NCBI RefSeq assembly: GCF_000717595.1
Contig: NZ_JNZO01000033.1
Span: 86,598-150,597, forward strand
Reading direction: 5' to 3'
DNA from: Streptomyces flavochromogenes
GTDB taxonomy: Bacteria; Actinomycetota; Actinomycetes; Streptomycetales; Streptomycetaceae
Length of the DNA: 64,000 nt
Part shown: in pieces, positions 39,251 through 48,298 of the stretch
How positions within the stretch are numbered: the first letter of the stretch is position 1
How the letters are laid out: each line of letters opens with the position of its first letter
Notes under the pieces: generated by a model
The model's input: only the letters and a program-made list of their open reading frames with translations
What the model was told of the DNA's origin: nothing
Database searches by the model: none
Position numbers and translations under genes: made by a program

Positions 39251-40644
39251 GCGATGACACCATACGTCTGGTCACGATCGGACGGATCCTCCGTCGGCGT
39301 GGGCGGCTTCTCACCATCCTGGCCGTGGTGGGCGCGCTCGTCGGCTACGGCGCCTCCCTGCTGATTCCGCCGCGCTACACGACGTCGGCGTCGGTGCTGC
39401 TGCCCGGGGCGTGGGAGGAGCGCGAGCTGCTGACCCAGGCGGAGATCGCGACCAGTTCGGTGGTGGTCGACCGCGCGGCCGCCGCGCTCGGCTGGGCCGG
39501 GGTCGACGGCATCGAGCTGCGGGACCGGGTGACCGCCAAGGCCGCCGACGGGAACATCATCAAGATCTCCGGCACGGCCGACACCCCGGAACGCGCACAG
39601 CGGCTGTCCGACACGGTCGCCGAGGAGTTCGTCACGTTCGCCGCCCAGATCATGGGCGACAACACCGACCCCGAGGCGGCGGCCCGGCCCGAGGCACTGC
39701 GGCAGTCGGTGGCGAAGACCACCCACCGGATCAACGAGCTCGCCGACGAGGCCGGTCCGGGGCGGAGCGTGGAGAGCGTGCAGACCCGTACCGAGCTGGC
39801 GAAGCTGCGCACGGCGCTGCAGGAGGCCGTGGACAGGCTGGAGAAGGCCGACACGGCGACCGACCGGCCCGACATGGTCGTCATGGGCCCGGCGGCCCGG
39901 CCTGCGGGCGAGGAGCCGCCGACGAGGACGCAGCTCGTCGGCGGCGGGGCGCTGCTGTTCGTCCTGTTCGCGGTCATCGGTCATCTCGCCGCCGCGCGGG
40001 TGGGTCGCCGCCTGCGCACCGGGGCGGACATCACCGCGGCACTGGGCTCGACGTTGCTCGGCGCCGTCGACGTGACGGGTGGACGGGCCGCGGACCGGCC
40101 GAAGGGCGGGGGCGCCCGGGCCGTGTTCCGCCGGCTGCTCGGTGTCGACGTCCGCTGGGACATACCGTCCCCCGGGGCCTCCGGCGACGACGAGAGCAGG
40201 CAGATCCGCTACCGGCGGGTGTGTGCCCGTCTCCGGGACCGGCTGCCGGCCCCCCGGCGGCTGCTCGTCGTCGTCCCGGACGGCGACGAGGTCGCCCGTC
40301 GGGCGGCCGCGCAGCTCGTCGCCGAGGCCGAGAACGACTCCTCACCGGACTCCTCGAACAGCGGACTCCTCGTGCTGCACGTCGTGGGGGTCTCGGTGTC
40401 CCGGCCGATGGTGCCGGACCGCGCGGGCGAGTCCGGTGCCGTGGTCGTGGTGAGCGCGGGCAGCTGGACGGCGGGCGAACTCGCGGGGATCGCCGAGGCG
40501 TGTGCCGACGCCCGGCACGAGGTCGTCGGCACCGTCCTCGCCGGCACGGTCTGGGCCCGCCCGACACGCTCCTCCGGCCGCCCCCGCCGTGCCACCGCGC
40601 CGGTGCTCGCGGTCGGCGGCGCCGCGAAGGGCGGTGAACGGTGA
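39247..40644 (+). CDS. Wzz-like polysaccharide co-polymerase, first copy
   Basis: The product has 465 residues. Two membrane helices (about 18-40 and 235-257) bracket an extracytoplasmic region with a coiled-coil stretch (about 150-205), the Wzz/chain-length-determinant layout. The cytoplasmic part after residue 260 sits where BY-kinases have an ATPase, and RLLVVVPDGDEVARRAAAQL marks a Rossmann-like strand, but there is no Walker A lysine and no tyrosine-rich tail. It starts with TTG at 39247 overlapping the previous stop (TTGA), with GGAGAAGG upstream. Likely sets polymer length together with the following paralogue. Confidence 0.82.
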   Translation: MSDDTIRLVTIGRILRRRGRLLTILAVVGALVGYGASLLIPPRYTTSASVLLPGAWEERELLTQAEIATSSVVVDRAAAALGWAGVDGIELRDRVTAKAADGNIIKISGTADTPERAQRLSDTVAEEFVTFAAQIMGDNTDPEAAARPEALRQSVAKTTHRINELADEAGPGRSVESVQTRTELAKLRTALQEAVDRLEKADTATDRPDMVVMGPAARPAGEEPPTRTQLVGGGALLFVLFAVIGHLAAARVGRRLRTGADITAALGSTLLGAVDVTGGRAADRPKGGGARAVFRRLLGVDVRWDIPSPGASGDDESRQIRYRRVCARLRDRLPAPRRLLVVVPDGDEVARRAAAQLVAEAENDSSPDSSNSGLLVLHVVGVSVSRPMVPDRAGESGAVVVVSAGSWTAGELAGIAEACADARHEVVGTVLAGTVWARPTRSSGRPRRATAPVLAVGGAAKGGER

Positions 40645-42197
40645 CGACGCGTACGACACCGGAGTCGTCGGCCCCCGCTCCCCTGCTCGACCTCCAGGTC
40701 CTCGTGGTGGCGGTCCGCAGGCGACGCCGCCTCTGGGGCTCCATGGCCCTCATCGGGCTGCTCCTCGGTGTGGCGATGGCCGTGCTGCTGCCGCCACCGC
40801 CGACCGCGACGACCAAACTCCTGGTCGCGCATCAGGAGGACCAGCCGAACGACCCCGGAACCCTCATCCGGACCGACGCCGCGCTGCTGCAGACCACCCG
40901 GATCGCCGACCAGGCACTGCGGTCCCTCGGCTCCCGGGAGAAGCCCGAGGAGTTCATGGAGGACTACGAGGGCGTCGGGCTGACCAACAACCTGCTGCGG
41001 ATCGATGTGACGGGTGACAGCGAAGCGGAGGCCGTGGCCCGCGCCCGGGCGCTCGCCGACGCGTTCGTCGCCGACCACGTCAGACGGATAGGGGAAGCGG
41101 CCGACGCCGAGTCCAAGGCCCTGCTCGACCAGCGTGACCGGCTGCGGGCCGATCTCGCCCAGGTCGACAAGGCCATCGGCGAGGGATCGTCGGAGAGCGG
41201 GCCGAAGGTGTCGGCCGACATGGAGTCGCTCTTCGCCCGCCGGGCCGAACTCACCTCGCAGATATCCGACTTCGGCCGGCGCGCCGCGGAGGCGCGGATC
41301 GGCACGCCCCGGCTCGTCTCCGGTACGCAGATCGTGGACGCCCCGCGCGCGGTGCGGCACTCCCTGCCCAGGACCGCCGGCACCAACGCCGCGATCGGGC
41401 TCGCCCTGGGGCTCGCGCTCGGGCTCGCGGTGGCCGCGGTCGGCGCGGTGGTGGCGGACCGCCCCGTGCTGCGCCGCGAGATCGCGGCACACCTCGGTGC
41501 CTCCGTCATCGCCGAACTTCCCCGCCGGTCACCCCGGTTGTGGCAGCGCCGACGGATCCGGGCGGCCCGGACGAGGCTCACCGCCTCCCTCGCCCGCACC
41601 GTGCGCGGCTCCGCCGGACCGGTGTCCCTGCTCGCACTGGGCTCCACGCGCGCCACCACCGGGATCGCCCTGGATCTCGCCGGCGCGCTCGCGGTGGACG
41701 GGCCCGTGGCCGTCATCGACGGCCTGCCCGGCCTGCCGCTCACCCATCGCGACCCGAAGCCGGGAGACCCCACCGTGGTCAGCGCCGAGCGGGCCGCTTC
41801 CGTCCCGCACCGGCAACGCAGGGTCGGCGTCGGCTCGGTGGCGCCCGGTACGGCGTGGACCGACCTCCAGCACCTCGGCACCCGGACGGTCCTCGTCGTG
41901 CGTGCCGGGCACGGCAGCGCCGCATGGCTGCACACCGTGGCGCGACACCTCGCGGACCAGCGCATCGCCGTGATCGGTGTGGTGCTGATCGACCCCGATC
42001 CGGGCGACCGTACCGACGGCACGCTGTGGGACGGGCCGCACGCCGCGCCACGGGACGGGGGCGAGCGGCCGGCCCGGCGGAACGGTGGGGGTACCTCCCA
42101 CGCCGTTCAGGCAGCTGGGGAGGGCCGGCGACGGGCGGAGCGGCTGCCGATGTGGGCGGCGCGGGTCAAGGACAGCGACGACGAGGAGGGGCGGTAG
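40641..42197 (+). CDS. Wzz-like polysaccharide co-polymerase, second copy
   Basis: The product has 518 residues. Membrane helices at about 32-52 and 250-272 flank a helical extracellular part that contains a long acidic/basic coiled coil (about 130-220). The cytoplasmic tail has VSLLALGSTRATTGIALDLAGALAVDGPVAVIDGLPGLPL, the shape of a BY-kinase nucleotide fold, yet the P-loop GKS/T is missing. Thus a kinase activity is unlikely. The last 55 residues are Arg/Gly-rich and low in complexity, and part of them is encoded by a hairpin-forming repeat. GTG at 40641 overlaps the first copy's stop (GTGA). Confidence 0.82.
   Translation: MTTRTTPESSAPAPLLDLQVLVVAVRRRRRLWGSMALIGLLLGVAMAVLLPPPPTATTKLLVAHQEDQPNDPGTLIRTDAALLQTTRIADQALRSLGSREKPEEFMEDYEGVGLTNNLLRIDVTGDSEAEAVARARALADAFVADHVRRIGEAADAESKALLDQRDRLRADLAQVDKAIGEGSSESGPKVSADMESLFARRAELTSQISDFGRRAAEARIGTPRLVSGTQIVDAPRAVRHSLPRTAGTNAAIGLALGLALGLAVAAVGAVVADRPVLRREIAAHLGASVIAELPRRSPRLWQRRRIRAARTRLTASLARTVRGSAGPVSLLALGSTRATTGIALDLAGALAVDGPVAVIDGLPGLPLTHRDPKPGDPTVVSAERAASVPHRQRRVGVGSVAPGTAWTDLQHLGTRTVLVVRAGHGSAAWLHTVARHLADQRIAVIGVVLIDPDPGDRTDGTLWDGPHAAPRDGGERPARRNGGGTSHAVQAAGEGRRRAERLPMWAARVKDSDDEEGR
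42081..42107 (+). repeat. Hairpin repeat (GTGGGGGTACCTCCCAC) within the second Wzz gene
   Basis: GTGGGGGTACCTCCCAC is flanked by AACG and CGTT, giving a near-perfect stem of about ten pairs. It encodes part of the disordered C-terminus. GGGGGTGCCTCCC in the leader at 35066-35078 is a one-base variant. It resembles dispersed GC-rich palindromic elements seen in Streptomyces genomes. Confidence 0.55.
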
Positions 42198-42200
42198 GAC

Positions 42201-44135
42201 ATGTGTGGCATCGCAGGCACGTACCGATGGCCGGACGGGAAGGTCGTGACCGACCGGCTCACCGACACTCTCGCGCACCGTGGCCCGGACGGGGCGGGCC
42301 GGTACAGCCATCGCGCCGGTGACGGCGAGGTGCACCTGGGGCACCGCAGGCTGGCGATCGTCGACCTGTCGGAGACCGGCGCCCAGCCGATGGTCTCGGG
42401 CGGCCTCGTCCTGACCTACAACGGGGAGTTGTACAACGCGCCCGAGCTGCGGGCGGAGCTGGCGGCCGGCGGGGTGCGCTTCCGCGGTACGTCGGACACG
42501 GAGGTGCTCCTCGAGGCGTGGCGGCGCTGGGGCACGGACTGTCTGCCCCGGCTGCGCGGCATGTTCGCGTTCGGGATCTTCGACGAGCGCACCGGGGAGC
42601 TCGTGCTCGCCCGGGACCAGCTCGGCATCAAGCCGCTGTTCCTGCTGCGGCGCGGCGAGGGACTGGTGTTCGCCTCCGAGCTGAAGGCGCTGGCCGCCGC
42701 CACCGGCGGATCACTGCGGGTGGACGACGCGGCGCTGGTGGCCTCGCTGCTGTACTACTGGGTGCCGGACTCGCGGTGCGCGTTCCGCGAGGCGGAGAAG
42801 CTGCCGCCGGGGAGCTGGCTGCGCGTCCGGCCCGACGGCCGGGTGGAACGCGGCCGGTACTGGAACCTGAAGGACGTCGCCGCCGAGGGCCGCGAGCGTG
42901 CCCGCAGCGGCGAGCTGCCGGACCTGGCCGCCATCGTCGAGGAGTCGACGCGGCGCCATCTGCTCTCCGACGTCCCCGTGGCGACGTTCCTGTCCGGCGG
43001 TCTCGACTCCAGCTATCTGACCGCGCTCGCGGCCCGCGACCGACCCGGGATCTCCGCCTACACGATCGGGTTCCGCGCCGAGGACGCCAGGTTCGAGGCG
43101 ATGCCGGACGACCTGCGCTATGCGCGTCAGGTGGCCGAGCGGTTCGGCGTCGATCTGCACGAGATCGAGATCGCTCCGAACGTGCTCGATCTCCTGCCGC
43201 GGATGACGTACCACCTGGACGAGCCGATCGGCGACCCCGCCGCGATCAACACGTTCCTGATCTGCTCGGCCGCGCGGGAGGCCGGAGTCAAGGTGATGCT
43301 CTCGGGGATGGGCGCCGACGAGCTGTTCGCCGGATACCGCAAGCACCTGGCCAACCTGATCGCGCTGCGCTACCAGCGCGTCCCGGGTGCGCTGCGGCAC
43401 GGCCTGTCCGCGGCGGTGGACCGGCTGCCGGTCGCGACGGCCCGCCGGGGATACCGCTCGGTGCGCTTCGCGAAGCGGTTCCTCTCCTTCGCCGATCTGC
43501 CGGAGGAGACCGCCTTCCGGCGCAGCTACACCATGTACGACCAGGACGAGCTGCTCGCCCTGGTCGATCCGGATCTCGCCGGGACGGTCGGGGACGTGCT
43601 GACCGAGCACGCGGACGTCTACGAGGACAACGACCTCGACGACTTCGTCAACCGCATGTGCCTGGGTGACGCACGGATGTTCCTGCCGGGCCTGAACCTC
43701 GCGTACACGGACCGGTCGAGCATGGCCGCGTCGACCGAGGTACGGGTGCCGTACGTGGACGTCGAGGTGGTCAGGGCGGCGTTCGCCGTGCCCGGTGACC
43801 GCAAGATCGTCGGACGGCAGGGCAAGGCCGTCCTCAAGGAGGCGGCCACCTCGGTCCTGCCCCGGGAGATCGTGTACCGGCCCAAGGGTCTGTTCAGCGC
43901 CCCGCTGCGCGCCTGGATGAGCCGGGACCTGGCACCGCTGGTGCGCGAGGTGGTGAACGACGGCCTGCTCGTACGGAACGGCTTCCTGCGCCGCGACGCG
44001 CTGGCGCGGATGGTCGCCGAGGACGCGGCCGGACAGCGGGACTTCTCCAAGCATCTCTGGCATGTGCTGACCCTCGAGTACTGGTATCGCGGCGCGACCT
44101 CCGGGTCCGGCCGGGACACGCTCGAGAAGGCTTAG
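42201..44135 (+). CDS. asnB: Asparagine synthase-like glutamine amidotransferase
   Basis: The product has 644 residues. MCGIAG exposes Cys2 as the N-terminal nucleophile of the class II glutaminase domain (about 1-190). The synthetase domain has the PPi-loop SGGLDSS at 265-271. Inside polysaccharide clusters such proteins are thought to amidate uronic acids (as WbpS-type proteins for galacturonamides) rather than make asparagine. That fits the uronate-forming dehydrogenase two kilobases upstream. The ATG at 42201 is four bases after the preceding stop with GGAGGGGCGG before it. Confidence 0.87.
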   Translation: MCGIAGTYRWPDGKVVTDRLTDTLAHRGPDGAGRYSHRAGDGEVHLGHRRLAIVDLSETGAQPMVSGGLVLTYNGELYNAPELRAELAAGGVRFRGTSDTEVLLEAWRRWGTDCLPRLRGMFAFGIFDERTGELVLARDQLGIKPLFLLRRGEGLVFASELKALAAATGGSLRVDDAALVASLLYYWVPDSRCAFREAEKLPPGSWLRVRPDGRVERGRYWNLKDVAAEGRERARSGELPDLAAIVEESTRRHLLSDVPVATFLSGGLDSSYLTALAARDRPGISAYTIGFRAEDARFEAMPDDLRYARQVAERFGVDLHEIEIAPNVLDLLPRMTYHLDEPIGDPAAINTFLICSAAREAGVKVMLSGMGADELFAGYRKHLANLIALRYQRVPGALRHGLSAAVDRLPVATARRGYRSVRFAKRFLSFADLPEETAFRRSYTMYDQDELLALVDPDLAGTVGDVLTEHADVYEDNDLDDFVNRMCLGDARMFLPGLNLAYTDRSSMAASTEVRVPYVDVEVVRAAFAVPGDRKIVGRQGKAVLKEAATSVLPREIVYRPKGLFSAPLRAWMSRDLAPLVREVVNDGLLVRNGFLRRDALARMVAEDAAGQRDFSKHLWHVLTLEYWYRGATSGSGRDTLEKA

Positions 44136-44151
44136 AAACAAGGGGACTTCG

Positions 44152-46332
44152 GTGAAACAGGTTGTACAGAACTACAAGTCCGGCGAACTCGCGGTGCTCG
44201 ACGTGCCGGTGCCGGGGTGCAAGCCGGGGGGTGTGCTCGTCCGCACGTCCTACTCGCTGATATCGACCGGGACCGAGCTGATGAAGGTCTCCGAGGCCGG
44301 CATGTCGATGCTGGGCAAGGCCCGTTCCCGGCCGGACCAGGTGGCCAAGGTCATGCAGAGCGTGGCCACCAACGGGATTCCCGCCACCTACCAGAAGGTG
44401 ATGGGCAAGCTCGACTCCTACACGCCGCTGGGCTATTCGCTGTGCGGGGTGGTCGAGCAGGTCGGCCCCGGTGTCGACGACGTGAAGGTCGGCGACGTCG
44501 TGGCCTGCGCCGGCAACGAGCACGCCCTGCACGCCGAGCTGAACTGGGTGCCGAAGAACCTCTACGCCAAGGTGCCGGACGGGCTCGCGCCGCGGCACGC
44601 GGCCTTCGGCACCGTCGGGTCGATCGCGATGCAGGGCGTCCGGCAGGGCGAACCGCAGCTCGGCGAGGTGGCGCTCGTCATCGGCCTCGGACTGATCGGG
44701 CAGCTGGTCGTGCAGCTCCTCACCGCCTCGGGGGTCCGCGTCGTCGGGGCCGACCCCGACCCGGCGCGCTGTGAGCTCGCCGAGCGCCTGGGCGCCGTGG
44801 CCTGCGGCGATCCCGGGTCCACGGCCATCGAGGCCGCCGTCGCCGAACTCACCGACGGTCACGGGGTGGACCAGGTGTACCTGGCCGCGGGCGGCGGCAG
44901 CAACCAGCCCGTCGAGCTGGCCGCCCGGCTGTGCCGGGACCGCGGCCGGGTCGTCGACATCGGCAAGTGCCGTCTGGACCTGCCGTGGAACGCGTACTAC
45001 GAGAAGGAGCTGGACGTCCGGTTCTCCCGCTCGTACGGCCCCGGGCGCTACGACCCGGAGTACGAGCTCGAAGGGCGGGACTACCCGATCGGGTACGTCC
45101 GGTGGACCGAGCGCCGCAACCTGGCCTGCTTCCTCGATCTCATGGCCCGCGGCCGGGTCGACGTGGAGCCCCTGGTCTCCCACGTCGCCGACTTCGACGA
45201 CGCCGTCGACACCTACCGGCGGCTGAAGGACGGCGACCTGAAGGCCGTGGCGGTGCTGTTCCGGTACCCCGAGGAGAAGGGGAAGGCCCCGGCCCCGGCG
45301 GTGGCCGTGCCCGCGGTGCGCCGCGGCGCCGGAGGCCCCGCCCCGGCCCGGCCGGCGAAGACGCCGGTGCGTCTCGCGTTCGTCGGCGCGGGGAACTACG
45401 CGACGTCGATGCTACTGCCGCACCTGGTCGGGCGCGACGGCGTCGAGCTGTCCACCGTCGTCACCACGACGGCGTTGTCCGCGGCCAACGCGCAGCGGAA
45501 GTTCGGCTTCGCCGAGGCGACCACGGATCTCGACGCCGTGCTCGGCGACCCGTCCGTCGACGCGGTCTTCGTCGTCACCCGTCACAGCTCGCATGCCGAA
45601 CTGACCCGCAAGGCGCTCCTCGCCGGCAAGACGGTGTTCGTGGAGAAGCCGCTCGCCCTCTCCGAGGACGAGCTGGCCGGGGTCCTCGCGGCGGTGGAGG
45701 AGTCCGGCAACGACCGGCTTCAGGTGGGGTTCAACCGCCGCTTCGCGCCGCTGCTGCAGGAGGCGAGGACACGGTTCGGTGTCCGGACCGGTCCGGCGAA
45801 CCTCCGCTACCTGGTCAACGCGGGCCGGCTGCAGCACGGCAGCTGGTACCTCCAGCAGGGCACCGAGGGCTCGCGGTTCGCCGGCGAGGGCGGACACTTC
45901 ATCGACACGGCGAGCTGGCTGCTCGGCGCCGACCCGGTCTCGGTGTACGCGGTGGCCACGTCCGGCGACGACGACCTGCAGGTCGTGCTGCGCTACCGGG
46001 ACGGGTCCACCGCCACCATCAGTTACGTCACCACCGGGCCGTCCAGCTTCCCCAAGGAGACGCTGGACCTCGTCGCGGACGGCAAGGTGCTGCGGCTCGA
46101 CGACTTCGTCCGTGCCTCGGTCTACGGGAGCAAGCGCTGGGTCAGCTCGCGGCTGCCCCAGGCCAGGGACAAGGGTCAGAACGCCGAACTGGCCGCGTTC
46201 GTCAGGGCGGTGCGGACCGGCGGGCCGATGCCGGTGCCGCTGGAGTCGCTGGTCGCCACCACGGCGGCCACCCTCGCCGTGCGGGCCGGCCTTGCCGGCG
46301 GCGCGCCGGTGACCTTGGCGGGGGCTCGATGA
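44152..46332 (+). CDS. Bi-domain oxidoreductase: zinc-type dehydrogenase fused to Gfo/Idh/MocA domain
   Basis: The product has 726 residues. Residues 1-380 are an MDR/zinc-alcohol-dehydrogenase-like domain (YSLCGVVEQVGPGVDDVKVGD, cofactor motif ALVIGLGLIGQLVVQLL near 180). A Pro/Ala-rich linker at about 385-405 joins it to a Gfo/Idh/MocA domain (VRLAFVGAGNYATSMLLPHL, then VFVEKPLALSEDE with the conserved EKP). This fusion is familiar from polysaccharide clusters next to heparinase II/III genes, but its reaction is not known to me; sugar C-oxidation is likely. GTG at 44152 follows AAGGGGA. The end overlaps the heparinase gene by ATGA. Confidence 0.88.
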   Translation: MKQVVQNYKSGELAVLDVPVPGCKPGGVLVRTSYSLISTGTELMKVSEAGMSMLGKARSRPDQVAKVMQSVATNGIPATYQKVMGKLDSYTPLGYSLCGVVEQVGPGVDDVKVGDVVACAGNEHALHAELNWVPKNLYAKVPDGLAPRHAAFGTVGSIAMQGVRQGEPQLGEVALVIGLGLIGQLVVQLLTASGVRVVGADPDPARCELAERLGAVACGDPGSTAIEAAVAELTDGHGVDQVYLAAGGGSNQPVELAARLCRDRGRVVDIGKCRLDLPWNAYYEKELDVRFSRSYGPGRYDPEYELEGRDYPIGYVRWTERRNLACFLDLMARGRVDVEPLVSHVADFDDAVDTYRRLKDGDLKAVAVLFRYPEEKGKAPAPAVAVPAVRRGAGGPAPARPAKTPVRLAFVGAGNYATSMLLPHLVGRDGVELSTVVTTTALSAANAQRKFGFAEATTDLDAVLGDPSVDAVFVVTRHSSHAELTRKALLAGKTVFVEKPLALSEDELAGVLAAVEESGNDRLQVGFNRRFAPLLQEARTRFGVRTGPANLRYLVNAGRLQHGSWYLQQGTEGSRFAGEGGHFIDTASWLLGADPVSVYAVATSGDDDLQVVLRYRDGSTATISYVTTGPSSFPKETLDLVADGKVLRLDDFVRASVYGSKRWVSSRLPQARDKGQNAELAAFVRAVRTGGPMPVPLESLVATTAATLAVRAGLAGGAPVTLAGAR

Positions 46333-48290
46333 GCATGAGCGCGGGCTGGTACCTCCGGCGCCTGTCCCGGATGGGACCGCAGGAGGTCGGCGGCCGGCTG
46401 GCCGACACGGTGCGCAGGCGGCGCTGGCGGTCGGCGCTTCCGGACGCGCCGAGCGTGACGGGTGCCCGGTTCACGGCCGTCCTGCCCGCCGGGACCATCG
46501 CCGCGGTGCCGCCGGACGCGGCGAAGCGGCTGGTCGCCGAGGCGGACCGGCTGATGGCCGGGCACGCCGAGTACTTCGGGGTGCACCGCGACGACCTGAC
46601 CGACCCGGACTGGTGGTACGACCCGAAGACCGGGCGCCGGGCTCCGTGGGGATACGCCTTCGACGTGCCGTACCGGAAGGAGGAGACGGTCGGGGACATC
46701 AAGCAGATCTGGGAGCTGTCCCGGCACCAGTACCTCACCGTGCTCGCCGCCGCCTACGCGGTCACCGGGGACGAGCGGTACGCCGAGCGGGTGGACAAGC
46801 ACCTGCGGCTGTGGTGGGCGGCCAACGCGCCGCTGCGCGGAGTGCACTGGATCAGCGGCATCGAGCTGGGGATCCGGCTGCTGTCCTGGGTGTGGATCCG
46901 GCGGCTGCTCGACGGCTGGGCGGGCGCGGCCGCGCTGTTCGAGGACAACCCGGTGGCGCGGAAGCAGATCTGGCACCACCAGCGCTGGCTGGCCGCCTTC
47001 CCCAGCCGGGGGTCCTCGGCGAACAACCACGTCATCGCCGAGGCCGCCGGTCAGCTCGCCGCGGCCTGCGCGTTCGGGTGGTTCCCCTCGTCGGCGCGCT
47101 GGCGGGCCGACGCGATGCGGTCCCTGGACCGGCATCTGCGGAGCAACACGTTCGGCTCCGGACTCAACCGCGAACTGGCCACCGAGTACCACGGGCTCGT
47201 GCTCGAACTCGGCCTGGCCGCGGTGGCAGAGGCGGATGCCGCGGGCGTGGCGGTCCCCCCGACGGTCCGCCTGGTGCTGCTGCGGATGACCGACGCCCTC
47301 GCCGCCGTCGTGGACGGGCGGTTACGGCCGCCGCGCCAGGGCGACGCGGACGACGGGCACGGTCTGATCGTGGACGGCGCGGGCACCGACCGCTGGGCCT
47401 CGCTCCTCGCCACCGGGGACGCCGTGTTCGGCCGGCTCGACTGGTGGCCGGAGGTGACCGGCACCGATGTGCGGACCCCGCTGCTCGCCGCGCTCGTCCG
47501 GCCGTACGCGAGGAAGGGACAGGCTGTGGGCCGCCCGGCGAGCCGGCCGGCCCACTTCGCCGACGCGGGCATGACGATCCTGCGCGGTCCCGAGGAGATC
47601 TGGTGCCGCTGCGACGGCGGCCCGCACGGGTTCCTGTCCATCGCCGCGCACGCCCACGCGGACGCGCTCTCCGTGGAGGTCCGGCACGACGGGGTGGACG
47701 TGCTCGCCGACCCGGGGACGTTCTGCTACCACGGGCAGCCCGAGTGGCGGCAGTACTTCCGGTCGACCCTCGGCCACAACACCCTGCAGTGGGACGGCGG
47801 CGACCAGTCCGTCTCGGGCGGCCCGTTCCTGTGGACCCGGCATGCCCGCACCCGCGTCCTGGTCGCGGACCCTTCCTTCGCCACCACCGGGGGGACGGCC
47901 CGCTGGTGCGCCGAGCACGACGGCTACCAGCGCTCCGTGCACCGCCGCCGGGTGGAGCTGACCCCCGCGAGCCGGGAGGTCCGCGTGGTGGACGAGGTCC
48001 GCGGCGACTCCGGGGCCGTACGCCTGGCGTTCCACCTGGGTCCGGCGATCTCCGCGGACCTGTCGGGGAACCGGGCGGTGCTCGCCTGGACCCGGGACGG
48101 CGAGGACCGCTCGGCGGTGCTCGACCTGCCCGGGGAGCTGTCCTGGCGGGCGCATCGCGGGGAGACCCACCCGCCGCTGGGCTGGTACTCCGCCGGCTTC
48201 GGGCGCAAGGAACCCGCCACCACGCTGGTCGGCACCGGCTTCGCCGACGGCGTGGCCGGGTTCACCACCGTGCTCGGGTTCCGCGGCTAG
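46329..48290 (+). CDS. Heparinase II/III family (alginate lyase-like) protein
   Basis: The product has 653 residues, without a clear signal peptide. An alpha/alpha toroid (about 100-360) contains SRHQYLTVLAAAYAVTGDERYA and the SSANNHVIAEAAGQL motif. The beta-sandwich half has HGFLSIAAHAHADALSVEV and DVLADPGTFCYHG, the residues that hold metal and substrate in heparinase II/III and PL12/PL15/PL17 lyases. In biosynthetic clusters these may trim or edit nascent uronate polymers. It is coupled to the bi-domain oxidoreductase (ATGA). Codon 332 is TTA (47322-47324), a bldA-dependent codon. Confidence 0.87.
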   Translation: MSMSAGWYLRRLSRMGPQEVGGRLADTVRRRRWRSALPDAPSVTGARFTAVLPAGTIAAVPPDAAKRLVAEADRLMAGHAEYFGVHRDDLTDPDWWYDPKTGRRAPWGYAFDVPYRKEETVGDIKQIWELSRHQYLTVLAAAYAVTGDERYAERVDKHLRLWWAANAPLRGVHWISGIELGIRLLSWVWIRRLLDGWAGAAALFEDNPVARKQIWHHQRWLAAFPSRGSSANNHVIAEAAGQLAAACAFGWFPSSARWRADAMRSLDRHLRSNTFGSGLNRELATEYHGLVLELGLAAVAEADAAGVAVPPTVRLVLLRMTDALAAVVDGRLRPPRQGDADDGHGLIVDGAGTDRWASLLATGDAVFGRLDWWPEVTGTDVRTPLLAALVRPYARKGQAVGRPASRPAHFADAGMTILRGPEEIWCRCDGGPHGFLSIAAHAHADALSVEVRHDGVDVLADPGTFCYHGQPEWRQYFRSTLGHNTLQWDGGDQSVSGGPFLWTRHARTRVLVADPSFATTGGTARWCAEHDGYQRSVHRRRVELTPASREVRVVDEVRGDSGAVRLAFHLGPAISADLSGNRAVLAWTRDGEDRSAVLDLPGELSWRAHRGETHPPLGWYSAGFGRKEPATTLVGTGFADGVAGFTTVLGFRG

Positions 48291-48298
48291 GGGGGCGC

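Noticed and set aside
39247..42197. BY-type tyrosine kinases
   Set aside because: Neither Wzz-like tail has a Walker A GK[ST] motif or a tyrosine-rich C-terminus.
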